In this document: positions 49,220-53,507 of the stretch, piece after piece
Position numbering within the stretch: the stretch's first letter is position 1
Layout of the letters: each line of letters opens with the position of its first letter
Assembly: GCA_947456305.1 (NCBI GenBank)
Contig: CANGPN010000016.1
Location: 1-53,507 of the forward strand
Direction of reading: 5' to 3'
Source: Comamonadaceae bacterium
GTDB lineage: Bacteria > Pseudomonadota > Gammaproteobacteria > Burkholderiales > Burkholderiaceae_C
Length of the DNA: 53,507 bases
Position numbers and translations under genes: made by a program
The notes under the pieces: model-generated
The model's input: only the letters and a program-made list of their open reading frames with translations
Told to the model about the DNA's origin: nothing
Databases searched by the model: none

Positions 49220-49915
49220 ATGACCAACACCTATCTCATCACCGGTGCCAATCGTGGCATCGGCCTAGAAATGTCCCGGGGCGTGTTGGCCGCTGGTGAT
49301 CGATTGATTGCTGTGTGCCGCCAACCAGCCAAAGCCGATGCGTTGAATGCACTGATTGAAACATCCAACGGCGCAGGCGTGGTGTATGGCGCTGACGCTT
49401 GCGACGAGGCGGCGTTGAATGTGATTGCCGCACAAGTGAAGAGCGCTATCGATGTGGTGGTGTGCAATGCGGGCGTCATCAGCGCGCGTGGAGGTATTGA
49501 AGATGCAGACAACAACGCCGCCGCCATTTCAAACGTATTGATGACCAACATGGCAGGCCCGTTTTTTACTGCCAGGGCTTTTTTGAATCAACTCAAGAGC
49601 AGCAAACACCCGCGTATCGCCATCATCTCTTCCTACATGGGCAGCCAACAACACGGCGGCACATCAGCGCATTTTTACCGTGCATCCAAAGCAGGGGCCA
49701 ATAACTTGATGGTGACATTGGCCAACGAACTCAAATCTCAAGGTATTACCGTGACTTCTTTTCACCCGGGTTGGGTGCGCACCGACATGGGTGGTGCAGG
49801 TGCAGACATCAGCCCGCAGGAAAGTGCTGCTGCGCTGCTGGAAAGATTCCGTGGTTTGACGCTGAAGCAGTCAGGCGCATTTTTGAATTACGACGGTAAG
49901 ACGCTTCCTCTTTGA
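49220..49915 (+). CDS. Short-chain dehydrogenase/reductase
   Basis: The 231-residue SDR oxidoreductase has the NAD(P)-binding motif ITGANRGIG at residues 6-14 and the catalytic YRASKAG (YxxxK). NAG (VVCNAGV) is also conserved, with the active-site Ser likely in IISSYMG. Substrate is unknown; relatives include C-factor-like and sniffer-type reductases. It stands alone: vapBC is divergent on the left, and 203 bp follow before lpxO. Its own promoter is not obvious. Confidence 0.88.
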   Translation: MTNTYLITGANRGIGLEMSRGVLAAGDRLIAVCRQPAKADALNALIETSNGAGVVYGADACDEAALNVIAAQVKSAIDVVVCNAGVISARGGIEDADNNAAAISNVLMTNMAGPFFTARAFLNQLKSSKHPRIAIISSYMGSQQHGGTSAHFYRASKAGANNLMVTLANELKSQGITVTSFHPGWVRTDMGGAGADISPQESAAALLERFRGLTLKQSGAFLNYDGKTLPL

Positions 49916-50039
49916 TGGCTTTGTACATAAGTCATATTCAGTATGTATGGCAGGGTATGCTTTTGTTTTCCTCTCTGTTGGCCGCATAAAACCCGCTGTT
50001 ATCATCGAAATTTACCTCGCCCAATGACACTGATTAGCG

Positions 50040-50053
50040 TTGACTTACATCAA
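50040..50053. promoter_or_regulatory. FNR/Anr-like site upstream of lpxO
   Basis: TTGACTTACATCAA matches 9 of 10 fixed positions of TTGATnnnnATCAA and has the same arms as the site at 18208-18221. It lies 65 bp before the lpxO start. A class II start would fall near 50088, where only a weak -10 (CATGCT, 50076-50081) is visible, so support is weaker than at the iron operon. The rest of the 203-bp gap (49916-50118) shows nothing I can name. Confidence 0.45.
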
Positions 50054-50118
50054 TACGTTGAGACACCTTGTCTGGCATGCTTTGGCTTGGAAATGTTTAT
50101 CGCTAAAGGTATTGAGTC

Positions 50119-51018
50119 ATGAAGTGGATTGTGATTGCAGTCTGGGTGTCTGCAATTTTGTATGGTCATTACAGAGGCCGCGTGCGCGCCAGTTGGCAAA
50201 AAGTTTTTTTAGACCATTCCGCCGTACTTGCCCCGATCAACGCATTGATGGTGCTGTGTTCAAAAGTCACCACCAAGCCCTATGTGCCGTTGAACGAACT
50301 TCCTGAGCTACAACTATTGCAAGACAACTGGCAGGTGTTCAGAGACGAGGCGCTGCATTTGTCTGAGTTACAGCGCATCAAAGCGCCGGACAAACACGAC
50401 GACATAGGCTTTAATTCATTTTTTAAATACGGCTGGAAACGTTTTTATTTGAAATGGTATGACGCAGCGCATCCATCAGCCGCCGAGTTGTGCCCGCAAA
50501 GCGTTGCGATTTTGAAAAGCATTCCCACCATCAAAGCTGCCATGTTCGCCGAGCTGCCACCAGGCGGACAACTCAACCGCCACCGCGACCCGTATGCTGG
50601 TTCGCTGCGTTATCACTTGGGGTTGGTCACGCCGAATGATGATGCGTGCTACATAGATGTCGACGGCGAACGGCACAGTTGGCGAGACGGGCAGGGCGTG
50701 GTGTTTGATGAAACCTACATACACGAGGCCTACAACAAGACAACGCAAAACCGCATTATTTTGTTTTGCGACGTGGAGCGTCCCTCACGATTTGCGTGGG
50801 TTGCCGGATTGAACCGGTGGTTCAGCCGCGTGGTGATGTCAGCGGCGAGTTCACCTAACGATGCGGGTGACCAGACTGGCGCGATCAACAAATTGACGCA
50901 TTGGCATTTCGTGGTCGATGAAAAGCGCAAGGCTTTCAAAAATTGGAATCTCCGGGTTTACAAGCTGACCAAATACAGTTTGATCGCTCTCATCGTACTG
51001 GGCGTTATTTACCTTTAA
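50119..51018 (+). CDS. lpxO: LpxO-type lipid A 2-hydroxylase (aspartyl/asparaginyl hydroxylase family)
   Basis: The 299-residue Fe(II)/2-oxoglutarate dioxygenase resembles LpxO, which hydroxylates the 2-position of a secondary acyl chain of lipid A using O2. The iron ligands are visible as HRD (NRHRDPYAGSLRYHLGL) and the distal His in ETYIHEAYN, with the 2-oxoglutarate Arg in QNRIIL. An N-terminal membrane segment (WIVIAVWVSAILYG) and a C-terminal one (YSLIALIVLGVIYL) anchor it in the inner membrane, as in LpxO. All catalytic residues are present. Other lipid or protein hydroxylation cannot be ruled out. Confidence 0.88.
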   Translation: MKWIVIAVWVSAILYGHYRGRVRASWQKVFLDHSAVLAPINALMVLCSKVTTKPYVPLNELPELQLLQDNWQVFRDEALHLSELQRIKAPDKHDDIGFNSFFKYGWKRFYLKWYDAAHPSAAELCPQSVAILKSIPTIKAAMFAELPPGGQLNRHRDPYAGSLRYHLGLVTPNDDACYIDVDGERHSWRDGQGVVFDETYIHEAYNKTTQNRIILFCDVERPSRFAWVAGLNRWFSRVVMSAASSPNDAGDQTGAINKLTHWHFVVDEKRKAFKNWNLRVYKLTKYSLIALIVLGVIYL

Positions 51019-51020
51019 GA

Positions 51021-51095
51021 CACGCTTTGGCCGAACCATCCGGACTGGGTTGGCATTGCTGCAGTTTGAAGGCACGCTTTGGTCGAACCATCCGG
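51021..51095. repeat. Two direct copies of a 23-bp element after lpxO
   Basis: CACGCTTTGGCCGAACCATC plus CGG at 51021-51043 recurs at 51073-51095 with one C to T change, offset 52 bp. The first copy starts 2 bp after the lpxO stop. Neither copy forms an obvious terminator. Origin and role are unknown. Confidence 0.7.
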
Positions 51096-51283
51096 TGCGA
51101 TTTTTTTCTGCGCTTTCGCTGGAAAAAAACGCCCCCTCCGATTCGGCCTGAAGTGATAGGTTTGGTTGAAACTGGATTTCTTTAAAAGCAGAAATGCAGT
51201 CGGAGAAAACTGCGAGTGGACAAACGACATGGCGGGCGGGCCGACGCGAACGTTACGACTTTGCCGTGGTGAGCGGCGACCGA

Positions 51284-51360
51284 GCCGACATGGCGTGAGC
51301 ACAATGCTTAAAGCCGACAGGACATAGCTAGAGCACATTGCTTCAAGCCAACAAGGCATG
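51284..51360. repeat. Degenerate tandem repeat before metY end
   Basis: Three imperfect copies begin GCCGACATGGCGTGAGCACA, GCCGACAGGACATAGCTAGA and GCCAACAAGGCATGGCGACA at 51284, 51313 and 51347. The first two share a GAGCACAnTGCTT segment. Unit length is about 29-34 bp. They fill the right part of the 349-bp gene-free stretch (51019-51367) between lpxO and metY. I see no ORF or hairpin terminator that explains the gap. Confidence 0.5.
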
Positions 51361-51367
51361 GCGACAA

Positions 51368-52648
51368 TCAAGTCTTATCCAACGCCTGCTCAATATCCCA
51401 AATGATGTCGTCCAAGGTCTCCAAACCCACACTCAGGCGAATCAAATCCGGCGGCACACCGGCTGCAATTTGCTGCTCTTCAGACAACTGACGGTGCGTT
51501 GTAGAAGCCGGGTGTATCACCAGACTCTTTGCGTCACCAATGTTTGCCAAGTGCGATAAAAACTGCACGTTCTCAATGAAAGTCTGACCAGCTGCCGCGC
51601 CGCCTTTCACACCAAACGTCAACACCGCACCCGCACCAAGCGGCAAATACTTTTTAGCCAATGCATGGTCCGGGTGATCGGACAAGCCCGGGTAATTCAC
51701 CCAGGCCACTTTGGGATGTTGTTGCAAATGCTTGGCCACCGACAACGCGTTGCTGCAATGCCTGTCCATGCGCAAAGACAAAGTTTCTACGCCTTGCAGC
51801 AACAGAAAAGCATTGAAAGGCGAAAGCACCGGCCCGAAGGTCCGCATACCCTCCATGCGGCATTTCATGGTGAAGCCGAAGTCGCCAAAAGTTTCGAAGA
51901 AACGCACACCGTGGTAGCCGGGCGAGGGCTCGGTCATGGTGGGGAATCGGCCGTTGTCCCACGGAAATTTGCCGGATTCAACGATGACACCACCCATGGT
52001 GGTGCCGTGTCCGCCAATGAATTTCGTCGCTGAATGAATGCTGATGGCCGTGCCCCATTTCAAGGGCTGGCAAAGGTAGGGGCTGGCGAACGTGTTGTCT
52101 ATGAACAAAGGCACACCGGCTTGGTTGCCTAAGTTGGCCACAGCTTCAATGTCCAACACGTTCAGCGATGGATTGCCCAAAGTTTCCGCATACAGCGCTT
52201 TGGTTTTGGGCGTGATGGCACGCGCGAAATTTTCTGAGTCCGAGGCGTCGACAAACACAGTTTCAATGCCTAGCTTTTTGAAATTCACACCGAGCTGCGT
52301 GTGCGTGCCGCCATACAAAGTTTTGGCGGCAACAATCTGGTCACCGGCCTCGCACACATTCAGCAAGGCAATCATTTGCGCTGCCATGCCGCTGCCGGTT
52401 GCCACGGCGGCGCGACCACCTTCTAAAGCTGCAATCCGCTCTTCCAGCACTGCGACCGTGGGGTTGGATAAGCGTGAATACACGTTGCCAAAAGTTTGCA
52501 GGTTGAACAAACTGGCGGCGTGCTCTGCGCTGTCAAACACATACGAGGTGGTTTGGTAAATGGGCACAGCGCGGCTGCCGGTGGCGGCATCCGGGATTTG
52601 CCCGGCGTGCAGGCTGAGCGTGTCAAAGCCAAATTTGCGATCTGCCAT
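51368..52648 (-). CDS. metY: O-acetylhomoserine sulfhydrylase / aminocarboxypropyltransferase
   Basis: MetY forms homocysteine from O-acetylhomoserine and sulfide with PLP. The ATG at 52648 gives 426 residues beginning MADRKFGFDTLSLHAGQIPD, the usual N-terminus; the frame extends 31 codons upstream into the neighbouring gene and is rejected there. The PLP lysine is in HSATKFIGGHG. IYQTTSYVFDSAEHAA and the C-terminal SVGLETLDDIIWDIEQAL are typical. It starts 4 bp after the CoA-binding protein gene. With the metC-like gene 10 kb upstream, both routes to homocysteine may exist. Confidence 0.95.
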   Translation of the reverse strand: MADRKFGFDTLSLHAGQIPDAATGSRAVPIYQTTSYVFDSAEHAASLFNLQTFGNVYSRLSNPTVAVLEERIAALEGGRAAVATGSGMAAQMIALLNVCEAGDQIVAAKTLYGGTHTQLGVNFKKLGIETVFVDASDSENFARAITPKTKALYAETLGNPSLNVLDIEAVANLGNQAGVPLFIDNTFASPYLCQPLKWGTAISIHSATKFIGGHGTTMGGVIVESGKFPWDNGRFPTMTEPSPGYHGVRFFETFGDFGFTMKCRMEGMRTFGPVLSPFNAFLLLQGVETLSLRMDRHCSNALSVAKHLQQHPKVAWVNYPGLSDHPDHALAKKYLPLGAGAVLTFGVKGGAAAGQTFIENVQFLSHLANIGDAKSLVIHPASTTHRQLSEEQQIAAGVPPDLIRLSVGLETLDDIIWDIEQALDKT

Positions 52649-52652
52649 TTTT

Positions 52653-53120
52653 TTATTGAGGTGGAGTTTGACGTTGGGCCGAGATGACACCGGTGTTGAC
52701 ACCGAACCAGCCGAGGCCGCCGAATAAGCGGGCGTGTTCAATTTTCACGCATCTGTCCATGATGACGGTCAGACCCGCTTGCGCTGCAATGCGCTCAGCA
52801 TCCAGATTCACCAAGCCGAGTTGCAACCACAGCACTTTGGCCCCGATGTCCACCGCCTGCTGCGCAATCAAAGGCGTATCCGCAGGTTTGCGAAACACAT
52901 CGACGATATCGACAGGAAATGGGATGTCAGCCAGGCTGGCATAACAGGTTTCGTCCAGGATGCTGGAGTATTTGGGGTTGACCGGCACGATGCGGTAACC
53001 GTGGGCCTGCATGTATTTCGCAGCGAAGTACGAGGGGCGGAACCAATCGGCTGATAAACCGACGACGGCGATGGTGCGGTGTTGTTTCAACACCTGTTTC
53101 AGTACGCGTATGTCACTCAT
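52653..53120 (-). CDS. CoA-binding domain protein (YccU family)
   Basis: The 155-residue single-domain Rossmann protein has the CoA-binding pattern TIAVVGLSADWFRPSYFAAK, with PVNPKYSSILDE and LWLQLGLVN as further family features. YccU-like proteins bind CoA or nucleotides; the function is not established. It is the first gene of a probable two-gene unit with metY (4 bp spacing). It is divergent from the cold-shock gene, with 198 bp between the start codons. Confidence 0.88.
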   Translation of the reverse strand: MSDIRVLKQVLKQHRTIAVVGLSADWFRPSYFAAKYMQAHGYRIVPVNPKYSSILDETCYASLADIPFPVDIVDVFRKPADTPLIAQQAVDIGAKVLWLQLGLVNLDAERIAAQAGLTVIMDRCVKIEHARLFGGLGWFGVNTGVISAQRQTPPQ

Positions 53121-53153
53121 TCGCCGGATATTAGCCGATAACTGAAATAAAGA

Positions 53154-53182
53154 TTGCTTTATCGTCAGAAACAGTGCATAGT
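53154..53182 (+). promoter_or_regulatory. Candidate promoter of the cold-shock gene
   Basis: TTGCTT at 53154-53159 and CATAGT at 53177-53182 are separated by 17 bp. Transcription would start near 53190, giving a leader of about 130 nt before the ATG at 53319. Long leaders are typical for cspA-type mRNAs. The element matches are moderate. Confidence 0.4.
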
Positions 53183-53318
53183 CGGGCTTCGATATCAGTT
53201 TATGTCGTTGTAGCTCGTTTTTAGTTCTGCCCTCATAGGTATTTCTCCCTTCGTCTCATCGCCTGCTCTGACCTTCGACCCCGAGGGGGGCTTCCCTTTT
53301 TTTTAAGAAATGCAATAA

Positions 53319-53507
53319 ATGGCAACAGGTACAGTGAAATGGTTTAACGAGTCCAAAGGTTTTGGCTTTATTACTCCTGAAGACGGCGGCAAAGATTTGT
53401 TCGCCCATTTTTCCGCGATCCAGAACCAAGGCTTCAAAACCCTGGCAGAAGGTCAACGCGTTAGCTTTGAAGTGACCACCGGCCCCAAAGGCCTGCAAGC
53501 GTCCAAC
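53319..53507 (+). CDS. Cold-shock protein (CspA family), cut by the window end
   Basis: The gene starts at ATG 53319 and encodes [20 protein letters not shown] and on to at least 63 residues; the usual length is 67-70, so only a few codons are missing. The RNA-binding motifs RNP1 (KGFGFI) and RNP2 (DLFAHF, normally VFVHF-like) are present. Such proteins melt RNA secondary structure in the cold or during growth. It stands alone on the plus strand behind a leader of about 130 nt, divergent from the CoA-binding protein gene. Confidence 0.95.
   Translation, partial: MATGTVKWFNESKGFGFITPEDGGKDLFAHFSAIQNQGFKTLAEGQRVSFEVTTGPKGLQASN

Overview
The window looks like a chromosomal core segment of a betaproteobacterium, most likely order Burkholderiales. 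The reasons are the syntenic block ndk-rlmN-ispG-hisS-yfgM-bamB-der-hfq-hflX-hflK-hflC-hisZ-purA-phosphoribosyltransferase, the sucA-odhB-lpdA cluster with zapE nearby, and the protein sequences themselves (for example a Hfq of 81 residues). Base composition is moderate, a little over 50% GC by eye. I see no rRNA, tRNA, phage, transposase or CRISPR. The genus cannot be fixed from the sequence alone.

Layout. Positions 122-3948 (minus strand) hold two uncharacterised envelope proteins, a HerA-like ATPase and a NlpC/P60 peptidase. Positions 3990-7477 (plus) hold an acrylyl-CoA reductase-like enzyme, an isochorismatase-like hydrolase and propionyl-CoA synthetase, a likely propionate/acrylate unit. 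A structured leader precedes sucA (7655). The 2-oxoglutarate dehydrogenase operon sucA-odhB-lpdA follows, and a DUF4160/DUF2442 gene pair is wedged between odhB and lpdA. Next come a CoA-transferase and a secreted phosphoesterase that ends at a clear terminator. On the minus strand at 16954-18148 is a two-gene iron uptake unit (FTR1 permease plus cupredoxin). Its promoter region shows a -10 box, a Fur-like box and an FNR/Anr-like box at about -41.5.

Positions 18306-25779 carry zapE, a coiled-coil secreted protein, a DinG-type helicase, bamD (minus), rluD, scpB and rluB. Positions 25826-41455 are the conserved housekeeping block: nucleotide metabolism, rRNA/tRNA functions, isoprenoid synthesis, outer-membrane assembly, Hfq/HflX/HflKC, then HisZ, PurA, a phosphoribosyltransferase and a MetC-like lyase. 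Positions 41490-48475 hold mnmH and a GDSL esterase (minus), a LolD/YbbA-type ABC ATPase, smpB (minus), ratA-rnfH, guaB and guaA. The right end is more accessory: a vapBC toxin-antitoxin pair with a readable promoter/operator, a short-chain dehydrogenase, an LpxO-type lipid A hydroxylase behind an FNR-like box, a 349-bp gap with degenerate repeats, metY with a CoA-binding protein, and a cold-shock gene cut by the window edge.

The least expected items are the DUF4160/DUF2442 pair inside the TCA operon, the reduced FTR1/cupredoxin iron system with its combined Fur and FNR control region, and the FNR-like site before lpxO. No large unknown multigene system is evident; most of the window is ordinary core genome.
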